Below, in pieces: positions 9,388 to 17,987 of a stretch of 51,478 nucleotides of DNA (position 1 is its first letter; the number at the start of each line of letters is the position of its first letter). This DNA comes from Methanobrevibacter oralis (GTDB lineage: Archaea > Methanobacteriota > Methanobacteria > Methanobacteriales > Methanobacteriaceae). The stretch covers positions 1 through 51,478 of the forward strand of contig NZ_LWMU01000033.1 in the NCBI RefSeq assembly GCF_001639275.1, read 5' to 3'. The notes beneath the pieces are model-generated. The model searched no databases and was not told the origin of the DNA. It was given only the letters and a program-made list of their open reading frames with translations. The translations under genes were made by a program, and so were the position numbers.

Positions 9388-9422
9388 ATAAAAAAATAAA
9401 AAAATGTATGTTTAAAACATAC
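9388..9422 (-). terminator. Intrinsic terminator after ferritin
   Basis: On the minus strand gtatgtt, loop tta, aacatac follows directly after the ferritin stop codon. Two T runs of seven bases come next. It separates ferritin from mptG. Confidence 0.75.
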
Positions 9423-9923
9423 TTAATCTGCAGAAGGAGCACGAGTTGCGAGTTCTTTATTTAACTCGTATATTAATCTATTGTCTCCATCAGCTAATTT
9501 AATTTTTGCAAGTAAATCAGATGCATTTTCTTCTTCTTCAACTTGCTCTTCAACAAACCATTGTAAGAAATTATTTGTAGCATGGTCTTTTTCTTCAATA
9601 GCTATATTAACTAAATTATTAATAAGACTAGTTACATGTTGTTCATGAGCCAATACATTTTCAAAAGCATCAAGTGAACTATTCCATTTAGTTTGTGGTG
9701 CTTTAATAGAAGTTAAAGTTACAGAAGCTCCTCTTCTAATAATATAATCATAAAATTTCATTCCATGATCTAATTCCTCTTGTGCCTGTACTCTCATCCA
9801 ATTAGCAAATCCAGCTAAGTCTTCATCTTCAAAATAAGCTGCCATAGACAAATATAAATATCCAGAATAGAGTTCTGCATTTAATTGTTCATTTAAAGCT
9901 TTTTCCATATTTTCAGAAACCAT
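9423..9923 (-). CDS. ftnA: Non-heme ferritin
   Basis: A 166-residue four-helix ferritin of the bacterial FtnA type that oxidises Fe(II) and stores iron in a 24-subunit shell. The ferroxidase ligands are all present: Glu17, Glu50 and His53 (QEELDH), Glu94 and Gln127, with Glu130 for the third iron site. Length and spacing match Escherichia coli FtnA. There is no heme-binding methionine as in bacterioferritin. GTGATAAT precedes the ATG, and a TATA-like ttataaata lies about 24 bases upstream. It is a single-gene unit closed by its own terminator. In a methanogen it probably buffers iron and protects against oxygen. Confidence 0.93.
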   Translation of the reverse strand: MVSENMEKALNEQLNAELYSGYLYLSMAAYFEDEDLAGFANWMRVQAQEELDHGMKFYDYIIRRGASVTLTSIKAPQTKWNSSLDAFENVLAHEQHVTSLINNLVNIAIEEKDHATNNFLQWFVEEQVEEEENASDLLAKIKLADGDNRLIYELNKELATRAPSAD

Positions 9924-10158
9924 ATTATCACAAAATAATATTTATAAGTTATACAATATAAAAGTTTATACCTACCACATAATAAAAAACCAATTAAAAT
10001 TCAAATTATTAATAAATATCCTAATATATCAAATTATAAATAAAATAAGAATTTTATAACCTGAATTGGTTGTAAATATTTTAATTTTTAAAAAATAATT
10101 AACAAAATTTATAAAAAAAACAACAATTTTAATTAAGCCCAAAAATAAACTAATAAAC

Positions 10159-10962
10159 ATGATAGAAAAGTCTCTTTATGAAAATTATGAAATCAATTTT
10201 AGCGATTCTTACACAACAGATGATGAATCTTATTATTTTATTTATAATAATGAAAGAGAATTATATTTAACTGAATCTAAAGAACTAATACACTTTAAAA
10301 AAGATTTAGATAAATTTAATATTAATTTTATATTATATATAGGAAAATACAAAGATAAAGATGCTTTTGTTGTTAATGTTAAAAGTAATGAAAGTTTTAA
10401 TACATTATATGACATTTACGAGTTCAACAAAGATTTATATCAAATAGCTTCTAGAGCAGTACTTGTAAATGATTGGTATGATTCATATAGATATTGTGGG
10501 CATTGTGGAACTAAAAACATCTTAGATGACAAAGATATGATGATGAAATGTCCTAATTGTGGACAAATGCATTATCCAAGAATAGCTCCTGCAATTATAG
10601 TAACCATATCTAAAGGTGATAAATTATTAATGGCTAAACACAGTTATCATAATCTTGATAGTTATACCTTGTTAGCAGGATTTGTAGAACCTGGAGAAAG
10701 TATTGAAGATACTGTTAAAAGAGAAATTTTAGAAGAAGTTGGAATTAAAATTAAAAACATCCAATATTTGAAAAGTCAAACTTGGCCATTTCCTAATTCA
10801 TTAATGCTTGGTTTTAAAGCTGAATATGATTCTGGTGAAATAAAAGTCGATGGTAATGAAATTCTTGATGCTAAATGGTTTAGTAAAGAAGAAATAATAA
10901 AGTATTCATCAGACATTAGTATTTCATCATGGTTAATAGATTATTTTATTGAAAATCATTAA
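10159..10962 (+). CDS. nudC: NAD+ diphosphatase (NADH pyrophosphatase), NudC type
   Basis: Hydrolyses NAD(H) to NMN(H) and AMP, and in bacteria also removes NAD caps from RNA. The 267-residue protein has an N-terminal domain and a zinc ribbon formed by Cys113, Cys116, Cys131 and Cys134. A complete Nudix box follows at residues 174-196, running from GFVEPGES to REILEEVGI. The NudC signature SQTWPFPNS lies at 206-214 (SQPWPFPxS in most members, so Thr replaces Pro). The promoter region is AT-rich and no clear ribosome binding site is seen. The last 17 bases overlap the end of the convergent aminotransferase pseudogene. Confidence 0.92.
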   Translation: MIEKSLYENYEINFSDSYTTDDESYYFIYNNERELYLTESKELIHFKKDLDKFNINFILYIGKYKDKDAFVVNVKSNESFNTLYDIYEFNKDLYQIASRAVLVNDWYDSYRYCGHCGTKNILDDKDMMMKCPNCGQMHYPRIAPAIIVTISKGDKLLMAKHSYHNLDSYTLLAGFVEPGESIEDTVKREILEEVGIKIKNIQYLKSQTWPFPNSLMLGFKAEYDSGEIKVDGNEILDAKWFSKEEIIKYSSDISISSWLIDYFIENH

Positions 10963-12096
10963 TGGCAGCTTTTAATTTTTCTAAACCTTTAATTAAAAGT
11001 GTTTCAGGACATGCAATGTTCAATCTTAAAAATTGATCTCCATTTTGACCAAATTGAATGCCTGGAGATAAAAATAATCCATAATTTCTTCTTAAAAACT
11101 CACAAAATACCTTAGAAGATGAATTTAACATTGAAATATCAATCCATAACAGATAAGTTGCATTTGATGGAACTAATTTTAAAAAAGGAATTTCATTTTC
11201 AATAAAATCATTAACAATCCGCTTATTTTTAAATAGAACCTCTTTTAAATTATCTAACCATTCCTCACATTCCCTATAAGCAGCTATGGTAGCTATTGAT
11301 GAAAATGCATTTGAAGATATGAAAAAATCTTTTACTAATTCCTCTTTAAGTTTATTATAAATCTCTTTATTTTTTGTGTGAATCATTGAACTTTGAAGCC
11401 CTGCAATGTTGAAAGTTTTAGTTGGTGATATACATGTAATAGCTTTATTATAATTAGATGAAAGTTCAAATGGATTATAGTTTATTCCAGGATCAGTTAA
11501 ATCACAATGAATTTCATCAGAAACTATAACAACATCATGTTTTTTACATAAATCCCCAATCTTTTCTAAGTCACTTTTTGACCATATTTTTCCAATAGGA
11601 TTATGAGGATTACATAAAAGAAATATTTTAACATTAGCTAATTTTTCATCTAAATCATCAAAATCAATAGAATATCTATAATTATCGTATTTTAATTTAT
11701 TTTCAACAACCACACGATTATTATTTTCTATTACATGAAAAAATGCATGATAAACAGGTGTTTGAATTAAAAAATATTGTCTCCAACATCACTAAAAGTC
11801 CTTAAAATACTTGTAATTGAAGGCATTACTCCTATTGAAAACAATAAATCTTCTTTTTGCATTTTAAAATTATAACGTTTATCCCACCAATTAATATAAG
11901 CCTCAAATAATTCATCTGGAACTATTGAATATGCAAAAATTGGATGTGCGATTCTTTTTTTAATTGCATCTAAAATTGGAGGTGCAACTTTAAAATCCAT
12001 ATCTGCAACCCACATTGGAAGTTCATCATCAAATAAATCCCATTTTAAAGAATTTGTATTATGGCGATCAATAACACTTTTAAAATCATATTTCAT
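10946..12096 (-). pseudogene. PatB/MalY-type PLP aminotransferase, frameshifted
   Basis: The N-terminal piece (11767-12096) reads to FSDVGDNIF and stops. The C-terminal piece continues from ATTCAAACACCTGTTTATCA (IQTPVYHAFFHVIENNNR) to 10946. Together they make a nearly complete class I/II aminotransferase of the MalY/PatB cystathionine beta-lyase type: PMWVADMDF at the start, NPHNPIGKIWS, SDEIHCDL, and the PLP lysine in SPTKTFNIAGLQ. The break lies in a run of six T (coding strand) at about 11771-11776. The frame is restored by two fewer T or one more. It could be a real mutation, a sequencing error in a homopolymer, or a slippage site. The ATG follows GAGGAG and lies 3 bases from the nitroreductase stop, so the two genes are translationally linked. 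Confidence 0.85.
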
Positions 12097-12612
12097 TTAA
12101 TACTCCTCATAATGTATTCTTGATTCATCAAATTTATCCATGAATCTATTTTCCCAACCATCAGCAGGATAACCTAAGGTAATTACACAAAAAGGAACTT
12201 GATTTTCATTATCTAAACCAAATAAACTGGCTACTTTTTCCATTGTTTCCTCAGTAGGAGCAACACCATTCCAAAGCCCACCTAAACCTAAGTTAACAGC
12301 TTCTAATAACATATTTTCAGCTGCAGCAGCCATGTCTTGTTGCCAATGAAGTTTATAAAAAGCTCTTTCAATATTAGCTACAAGTAAAATTGCAACGGGT
12401 GATGTTTTAACTCTTGGTTTTATTTCAGCAAGCTTAGACAATTTATCTTTATTTTTAATTACTACAAATTCCCATGGTTCACTGTTAAGTCTACTTCCAG
12501 GAGCTTGCATGCCTGCTTTTAATATTTTCAAGATATCTTCATCAGATACTTCTTTATTTTTATATTTACGAATACTGCGCCTTGTATTAATTATTGTTTC
12601 AAAATCACTCAT
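12097..12612 (-). CDS. Nitroreductase family protein
   Basis: An FMN-dependent oxidoreductase of 171 residues. The N-terminal FMN-phosphate motif RRSIRKYKNKEVSDEDI lies at residues 11-27, followed by APGSRLNSEPWEFVVI at 38-53. The C-terminal block ITLGYPADG closes the FMN site. Substrates of such short nitroreductases are usually unknown. GGTGATATT precedes the ATG. It is the first gene of a two-gene unit with the aminotransferase pseudogene, whose ATG directly follows its stop codon. Confidence 0.88.
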   Translation of the reverse strand: MSDFETIINTRRSIRKYKNKEVSDEDILKILKAGMQAPGSRLNSEPWEFVVIKNKDKLSKLAEIKPRVKTSPVAILLVANIERAFYKLHWQQDMAAAAENMLLEAVNLGLGGLWNGVAPTEETMEKVASLFGLDNENQVPFCVITLGYPADGWENRFMDKFDESRIHYEEY

Positions 12613-12674
12613 AATATCACCACTATTTAAATAATAATTTTAATAAAGTATAAATAATTAATGGAGGTGAATAA

Positions 12675-13157
12675 ATGGAGGTAAACAAAATTGGTGGTAT
12701 ATTATCTGTATTACTAGGTTTAATCTTTGTAATTTTTCCAATGTTTAGTGCTTCGGTTGTTTCTATAATTATTGGTTTAAGTTTACTTTTCTTTGGAATA
12801 ATAATCGTATTTTCAGGAATTAATCTTAAGAATATTATTAATATATTATCATTAATTTTAATTATAATTGGAGTAATCTCTATAATTTTTGGATTTTTAT
12901 TTATATTCTATATTGATGCAATATCTTTCTTATTTGGAATACAATTTTATATTGTAGGTATAATAATGGTTTTATTTGGTATCTCTGGAATCTTATCAAA
13001 ATTCGAACGTATAACCCTTACATCAATTATGATTTTAATAATGGGAATTATAACTATTATACTTGGAGCATTTTCAATAAATAATCCTATATATGTAGCA
13101 ATAATTATTGGAATTTGTTTAATAATAGAAGGAGTAGCTTTAATTTTATCCGATTAA
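12675..13157 (+). CDS. DUF308 / HdeD-like membrane protein
   Basis: A very hydrophobic protein of 160 residues with about six short membrane helices arranged as repeated GLSLLFFGIIIVFSG-like units, the pattern of DUF308 (HdeD-like) proteins. GGAGGTGA lies 5 bases before the ATG. The function in archaea is unknown; HdeD in Escherichia coli is linked to acid stress. It is a single gene between a divergent nitroreductase and a convergent flavoprotein. Confidence 0.75.
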   Translation: MEVNKIGGILSVLLGLIFVIFPMFSASVVSIIIGLSLLFFGIIIVFSGINLKNIINILSLILIIIGVISIIFGFLFIFYIDAISFLFGIQFYIVGIIMVLFGISGILSKFERITLTSIMILIMGIITIILGAFSINNPIYVAIIIGICLIIEGVALILSD

Positions 13158-13172
13158 ATACTCCTTTTTTTA
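13158..13172 (+). terminator. Oligo-T terminator
   Basis: atactcc followed by seven T directly after the DUF308 stop codon. Archaeal polymerases can stop at such T runs. The weak pairing with ggagta upstream has a long loop, so this is only a likely terminator. Confidence 0.4.
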
Positions 13173-13174
13173 AT

Positions 13175-14629
13175 TTATAAATCGTAATGAATGTTATGTA
13201 ATTTATATAAGCATACTGAGCTACTAGATGGAAATGCATAAATCATATAATCAAGTTCTTCTAAAGTGACTTTTTTATTGATTATAAAAGTAAACATATT
13301 AACAATATTTTCAGCATCAGCAGCATAAATTTCAGCACCAACAATATTTAACTCATTATCGACAACAACCGTAACTTCAGCTGTTGTGTCATTTTTAAGT
13401 TCTAATGAATATGCTCTACCATATTGAAGTCTAAATACTTCATAATCATCACTTTCTAATGCCTTATAAACTGGAACACCAACAGTAGCAATTCTTGGTA
13501 TTGTATATACAACTGCAGGTACAACAGGATATGTAATTTCACCAGCTTTGCCTAAAATTTCATCTATAAGATATTTAGAATGATGAATTGCAACAGTTAC
13601 CAATTTTGCAAGACCAGTATCAGCAACATCTCCAGCAGCATAAATATTTGGGATTTTTGTTTGTAAGTGATTATTAACTGGAATACCATCTTTTGTATAT
13701 TCAAGAGCGATATTTTCAAGGCCAATATCTTCAACATTAGCTTCTCTTCCAATAGCTGCAATAACATAATCTCCATTTAAACTAACACCACTTTCAGTTA
13801 CAACAGTAAATCCATCTTCGTAAGCTTTATTTTCACTTTTTGCTTCTGGATCTTTAAATTCTTCATCTATGTTTATTCCTTTTTCAACATTTCCAACTTT
13901 AACTTGAGAATCAGAAATTCTATCATCGTTTTTAATTACTTCTTTAACATTTTCATTAAAATGGAATCTAATGTTTTTTTCTTCAAGTATTTTAATAATG
14001 TTTTGAACATAAGGTTGATGGAAATCTCTTAATGCCATATCAGAACGGATAATAACATCTGCTTCAAGACCTGCTTCAGCAATTATTGATGCAAATTCCA
14101 TGGCAATAAATCCTCCACCTATAATAATAGTATGTTTAGGAAGTTCACTAATGTCTAAAAAATCATTACTATCATGCAAATATTCTTTTCCTTTAATATT
14201 AGGCATGATTGCTTTTAAGCCTGTACAAATTACTATTTTATCGGTATAATATTTTTTATCTTCTACTTGAACAGTGTGTTCATCAAGAATTACACCTTTA
14301 GCATTAGCTACATCAATATTATACTCATCAAATTTACCATCTAAAAATTTAGCCATGTTAGCTATACGTTTTTGCTTAAATTTCATTAATGCAGGCCAAT
14401 CAACGTTGAAATTACCTGCTTTACCAACACCTTCAAAATTATCAATAGCTGCTTTTAATTCATATGGTGCATCTAATAATGCTTTTGAATTACAACCCCT
14501 ATTTGCACAGGTCCCACCATATAAACCTTCTTCAACAATTAATACTTTAAGACCTTCTTTTACCAAAAACCTAGCACCTTGCCATGCAGCATTTCCACTA
14601 CCAATATAAATTACATCATATTTGTCCAT
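13175..14629 (-). CDS. Class I pyridine nucleotide-disulfide oxidoreductase
   Basis: An FAD/NAD(P)-dependent flavoprotein of 484 residues related to dihydrolipoamide dehydrogenase, glutathione reductase and mercuric reductase. The N-terminal FAD motif is YIGSGNAAWQGA. The redox-active disulfide is GGTCANRGCNSKALL (Cys41, Cys46). The NAD(P) motif is IIIGGGFIAMEFASI, and the second FAD motif is PNIYAAGDVAD. Unusually, the C-terminal catalytic His-Pro segment (usually HAHPT or similar) reads YAFPSSSS, so the acid-base histidine is missing and the natural substrate may not be a lipoyl or glutathione disulfide. It starts 12 bases after serS and probably shares its transcript. No lipoyl dehydrogenase complex is nearby. 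Confidence 0.85.
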   Translation of the reverse strand: MDKYDVIYIGSGNAAWQGARFLVKEGLKVLIVEEGLYGGTCANRGCNSKALLDAPYELKAAIDNFEGVGKAGNFNVDWPALMKFKQKRIANMAKFLDGKFDEYNIDVANAKGVILDEHTVQVEDKKYYTDKIVICTGLKAIMPNIKGKEYLHDSNDFLDISELPKHTIIIGGGFIAMEFASIIAEAGLEADVIIRSDMALRDFHQPYVQNIIKILEEKNIRFHFNENVKEVIKNDDRISDSQVKVGNVEKGINIDEEFKDPEAKSENKAYEDGFTVVTESGVSLNGDYVIAAIGREANVEDIGLENIALEYTKDGIPVNNHLQTKIPNIYAAGDVADTGLAKLVTVAIHHSKYLIDEILGKAGEITYPVVPAVVYTIPRIATVGVPVYKALESDDYEVFRLQYGRAYSLELKNDTTAEVTVVVDNELNIVGAEIYAADAENIVNMFTFIINKKVTLEELDYMIYAFPSSSSVCLYKLHNIHYDL

Positions 14630-14641
14630 TGATAAAACCTC

Positions 14642-15919
14642 TTATTTTTTAGATTCAATTATAGTTTTCCCATCCATATATGGAACTAACACATCAGGAA
14701 TTTTAATACAACCATCAGCTTGTTGATAATTTTCCAAAATACAACACATACATCTTTCAGTAGCTATTGCAGTACTGTTAAGAGTATGTAATGTCTTAGC
14801 ATCACCAGAACCTGCTTTTCCAAAACGTGTTTTTGTTTTTCTTGCTTGATAATCTTTACAATTAGTACATGAAACCAATTCACGATATGCTTTAGAACCA
14901 GGGAACCAAGCTTCTAAATCGTATTTAATAGCTGCATTATCATTTAATGCAGAAGATACAATAGCTATAATCTGATAAGGGATCCCTAACTTTTTATAAA
15001 TTCCTTCTGTAACTTCCATTAATTTTTCATGTTCATTTTTAGATTCATCAGGAGTTGTATAAACAAATTGTTCGATTTTTTCAAATTGATGAACTCTGAA
15101 AATTCCTAAGGTATCTTTTCCATGAGATCCAGCTTCTTTTCTAAAACAAGTTGAAAGAGCACAATATTTAATTGGTAAATCTTCTGGTTTTATAATTTCG
15201 TTTCTGTGAAGTGCAGCTAGTGTTTGCTCAGCTGTTGCAATTAAATACATATCTTCACCTTCAACTTTGTATAAAGTTTCTTTAAATTCACCTAATTCAG
15301 ATGTTTCTGCAGCTACTTCACCCTTTACAAAAAATGGAGTTTGCATTGGAATATATCCTTGAGATTCAAGTTCATCTAAAGCAAATTGAATTAAGGCTAA
15401 ATTAAGATGCAAAATATCTCTTTTTAAATAATAAAAACGAGCTCCTGCAATACTTGCTGCAGTTTCTAAATCAGCACCATCAATTTTATTAATCAAATCC
15501 ACATGATTTAATGGTTCAAAATCAAATTTTGGTTTTTCTCCAACCGTTCTAATAACAACATTATCATCTTCAGTGTCTGAAATTGGAACCTCATCATCAA
15601 TAATGTTTCCTACTTTATATCTATAATCATCCCTTAATTTAAGATATTCTTGTATTTTAGGACCTAATTCTTTAATTTCATTAGCTACTTCCTTAGATTG
15701 ACTAATTACTTCATCTAAATTTCCGTTTTCTTTAGCTTTTTTAAAAGATTTAGATAATCTATTTTTTTCAGATCTTAAAAAGTTTAATCTTTTTTCTCCT
15801 TCTCTCCATAAAGTATCGTATTCAATGACTTTATTCACATTTTCAAAATCTCTAAATCTTTTCTTTTCAGAGCTTTTAATAATTTCTGGATTTTCTCTGA
15901 ATAATTTTATATCTAACAA
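14642..15919 (-). CDS. serS: Seryl-tRNA synthetase, bacterial type
   Basis: A class II synthetase of 425 residues that charges tRNA-Ser and tRNA-Sec-like tRNAs with serine. It has an N-terminal coiled-coil arm (residues about 30-110, rich in Lys and Glu), a motif 2 region CFRKEAGSHGKDTLGIFRVH, and a motif 3 region near STAIATERCMCCILENYQ. It is the common type, not the rare methanogen type found in some Methanococcales and Methanothermobacter, which is consistent with Methanobrevibacter. It heads a two-gene unit with the flavoprotein. Confidence 0.95.
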   Translation of the reverse strand: MLDIKLFRENPEIIKSSEKKRFRDFENVNKVIEYDTLWREGEKRLNFLRSEKNRLSKSFKKAKENGNLDEVISQSKEVANEIKELGPKIQEYLKLRDDYRYKVGNIIDDEVPISDTEDDNVVIRTVGEKPKFDFEPLNHVDLINKIDGADLETAASIAGARFYYLKRDILHLNLALIQFALDELESQGYIPMQTPFFVKGEVAAETSELGEFKETLYKVEGEDMYLIATAEQTLAALHRNEIIKPEDLPIKYCALSTCFRKEAGSHGKDTLGIFRVHQFEKIEQFVYTTPDESKNEHEKLMEVTEGIYKKLGIPYQIIAIVSSALNDNAAIKYDLEAWFPGSKAYRELVSCTNCKDYQARKTKTRFGKAGSGDAKTLHTLNSTAIATERCMCCILENYQQADGCIKIPDVLVPYMDGKTIIESKK

Positions 15920-16358
15920 AAATTTGTCCCCTAATTTTTTTTAAAATAATCATTACATTATTTATTTTTACTGTGTTTTAAAGTTAATTGTTGACACAGA
16001 AAATCTTTTATAATTACTGAAAAACTCAAATAACAAAATAAATCCAAAAAAATATGCCATAAACCAACTCTATTTCTTGTAATTCACAATTAAAAAGTTT
16101 TAATCATTTAAATATATATTTAACTACATAAACAGGAATTAATATAGAATCAATTAAATTAAAAAAAAAGTTGCTAAGTATTATAATGTAGCTAATAACC
16201 ATAAATAGATTTTAAAAATATTGTAATGAATTATTAAACAAACAATAGAATTAATGGGTTAATGTATGATGGAAGCCAATACTAAGCTGATGAAATGAAA
16301 ACTATTAAAAAAACAAGTTGGTAAGATTGTTTTTACTAATGTTAGAAATAATAAACTT
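15920..16358. other. AT-rich spacer upstream of serS
   Basis: About 440 bases that should contain the serS promoter. I see no coding frame, RNA gene or clear repeat in it. Confidence 0.5.
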
Positions 16359-16526
16359 CTATTTTAAATTAAATAATTTTATTTCTTCAAATACTTTGAA
16401 TCCTTTATCTAAAGATACTATATAATCTAAATTATAATTATTATAAATAGTAACGTGTGAACAATCAATAAATCCTATTTTAAACTTATTTTTATTATAT
16501 TTTTTAAAAAGAGAAAATAGGATCAT
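16359..16526 (-). pseudogene. VapC-type PIN toxin remnant (C-terminal part)
   Basis: From ATG at 16526 a 55-codon frame reads FKIGFIDCSHVTIYNNYNLD followed by YIVSLDKGFKVFEEIKL. This is the C-terminal third of a PIN-domain toxin: a D-x-x-H helix, then the I-V-S-x-D-K-x-F signature with the last catalytic Asp. The N-terminal catalytic Asp and Glu are missing. It overlaps the antitoxin remnant in another frame and is presumed dead. Confidence 0.7.
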
Positions 16527-16680
16527 CATATTCAATAATACCTATTACATCATCCAAACTTACTTTTTTTCTAGGTTTAATTATAATTTCATTATTATCA
16601 CTAATAAACCAATCAATGATAGTATTTTCAATATTTAAATCTTCAAATTTATTATGGATAGCTTTTGGAATGATTGTTAA
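16504..16680 (-). pseudogene. AbrB/VapB-type antitoxin remnant
   Basis: A 58-codon open stretch without a start codon reads LTIIPKAIHNKFEDL, then IIDWFISDNNEIIIKPRKKV and SLDDVIGII. This is the swapped-hairpin AbrB/SpoVT fold typical of archaeal VapB antitoxins. The first strand is lost, and an in-frame stop precedes it (the stop codon of the GNAT gene). It joins the VapC remnant directly, so a former vapBC pair has decayed here. Confidence 0.7.
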
Positions 16681-17208
16681 TTATTTCATCACTTTCTCAA
16701 GTCTAAAAAAATCACAATATTTTTCTAAAGGCATATCTTCTAGTCTATCCCTTTTTTGATGTGGATCTTTATGTTTTTGATTATAGAATTCAACAATTTT
16801 AAAACCACATCGATTAACATAAAAGTGGATATTCCTTCTATCAAAATAGGGCGTATGAGTCTCCCAAGTCTCTGTTTCTGGATGTAATTTTTCAATTGCC
16901 ATCCAAATTCTTTTACCAACACCACAATTTTGTGAACCTGTTTTTACATAAAGCAGATGAAGTTGATTAAAATGTGTTTTCTTATCAATCGCTATAATTG
17001 TACCGCCTACTCGATTTCCATCAATTTCAGCAAAATAGGCTTCAGCTCCTAAAGTATTAAATGATTCCTCAATATCTTCAACAGGTAAAATTGTTTCTTC
17101 CCAATCCTCATATTCTTTAATATACGCCTTTTGAAAAGCTTCTTGAATTTCTTGAATAAATTGTTTTTTTTCTTCTAATTTAATTGCTTTTAATTTCAAC
17201 ATGCCCAT
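16681..17208 (-). CDS. GNAT family N-acetyltransferase
   Basis: A 175-residue acetyltransferase. The acetyl-CoA loop is QNCGVGKR after the strand LHLLYVKTG, and the preceding strand GNRVGGTIIAID is typical. The C-terminal part FYVNRCGFKIVEFYN is the usual GNAT motif B. An ATG ten codons upstream is open, but GGAG lies 8 bases before this ATG and inside the longer frame, so the shorter start is chosen. The substrate is unknown. The frame ends against the vapB remnant. Confidence 0.85.
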   Translation of the reverse strand: MGMLKLKAIKLEEKKQFIQEIQEAFQKAYIKEYEDWEETILPVEDIEESFNTLGAEAYFAEIDGNRVGGTIIAIDKKTHFNQLHLLYVKTGSQNCGVGKRIWMAIEKLHPETETWETHTPYFDRRNIHFYVNRCGFKIVEFYNQKHKDPHQKRDRLEDMPLEKYCDFFRLEKVMK

Positions 17209-17263
17209 TGACTTATCTCCACAACAACTAATTAACATTTAAAGTGGAAAATAAAAAAACAGA

Positions 17264-17614
17264 TTATAAAAGTTTTTCTTCCCATTCTTTTACTTTAAAT
17301 CCAACTAATATGATATTATCTTTTACAATTATTGGGCGTTTTACGAGCATTCCATCTGTTGAGAGTAAATCAAATTGTTCTTCCTCAGACATTTCTGGAA
17401 TTTTATCTTTTAATTTTAATTCCCTATATTTCATACCACTTGTGTTGAAAAACCTTTTTAAAGGCAAACCACTTCTTTCATACCATTCTTTGATTTCATT
17501 AGCTTTAGGATTTTCTTCTACAATATGTCTAGATTCATATTCTATATTATGTTCATCTAACCATTTTTTAGCTTTTTTACATGTTGAACATTTTGGATAC
17601 TGTACAAATAACAT
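17264..17614 (-). CDS. ArsC/Spx family protein
   Basis: A thioredoxin-fold protein of 116 residues. The N-terminal motif YPKCSTCKKAKKWLDEH carries Cys9 and Cys12. The block FNTSGMKYRELKLKDKIP and the C-terminal LVKRPIIV are shared by arsenate reductase-like ArsC, YffB and Spx proteins. A true arsenate reductase role is not proven by these motifs, and no ars operon is near. GGTGATAT precedes the ATG. Confidence 0.85.
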   Translation of the reverse strand: MLFVQYPKCSTCKKAKKWLDEHNIEYESRHIVEENPKANEIKEWYERSGLPLKRFFNTSGMKYRELKLKDKIPEMSEEEQFDLLSTDGMLVKRPIIVKDNIILVGFKVKEWEEKLL

Positions 17615-17676
17615 TATATCACCTAATTATTTATTTAGCACACAACATTATTTAATTTACCAACAATTTATATATA

Positions 17677-17961
17677 ATGAAACATATTAAATACTCTGTT
17701 ATTCATCATCGCTTTTTTAGTGACAAAAACCTTAACAACAGATCCAATAATATAATCATTGGATTAATCTTAAATTTTGTAGTTATACTCCTTATTTTAT
17801 CTTATTGTGATTATTCAGCTGAAAAATCTTCAAAAGTTTTTAAAAAACCTAAAACTTACAATTATAATAATGATGAAGAAGACAAAGATAACTACACAAA
17901 TCAAATGACATATTATCCATCATGGGATGATGCATGCTTTGAAAAACATCCTAGTACATAG
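17677..17961 (+). CDS. Small membrane protein of unknown function
   Basis: A 94-residue frame with a basic N-terminus, one membrane helix (about residues 25-42, IIIGLILNFVVILLILSY) and a hydrophilic, acidic tail rich in Tyr, Asn and Asp. I do not recognise it. No ribosome binding site is present, and a TATA-like tttatatata sits directly before the ATG, so the start or the gene itself is doubtful. After the TAG stop the same frame remains open for about 15 codons (HYDDKKKNNYKND). Confidence 0.4.
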   Translation: MKHIKYSVIHHRFFSDKNLNNRSNNIIIGLILNFVVILLILSYCDYSAEKSSKVFKKPKTYNYNNDEEDKDNYTNQMTYYPSWDDACFEKHPST

Positions 17962-17987
17962 CATTATGATGACAAGAAAAAAAATAA

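Noticed and set aside
14274-14609. 111-codon plus-strand frame opposite the flavoprotein
   Set aside because: It lies opposite the FAD-binding and disulfide region of a well-conserved enzyme, so it is a shadow.
17244-17690. 148-codon plus-strand frame across the ArsC-like gene
   Set aside because: It is antisense to the ArsC/Spx gene, which has clear motifs and a ribosome binding site.
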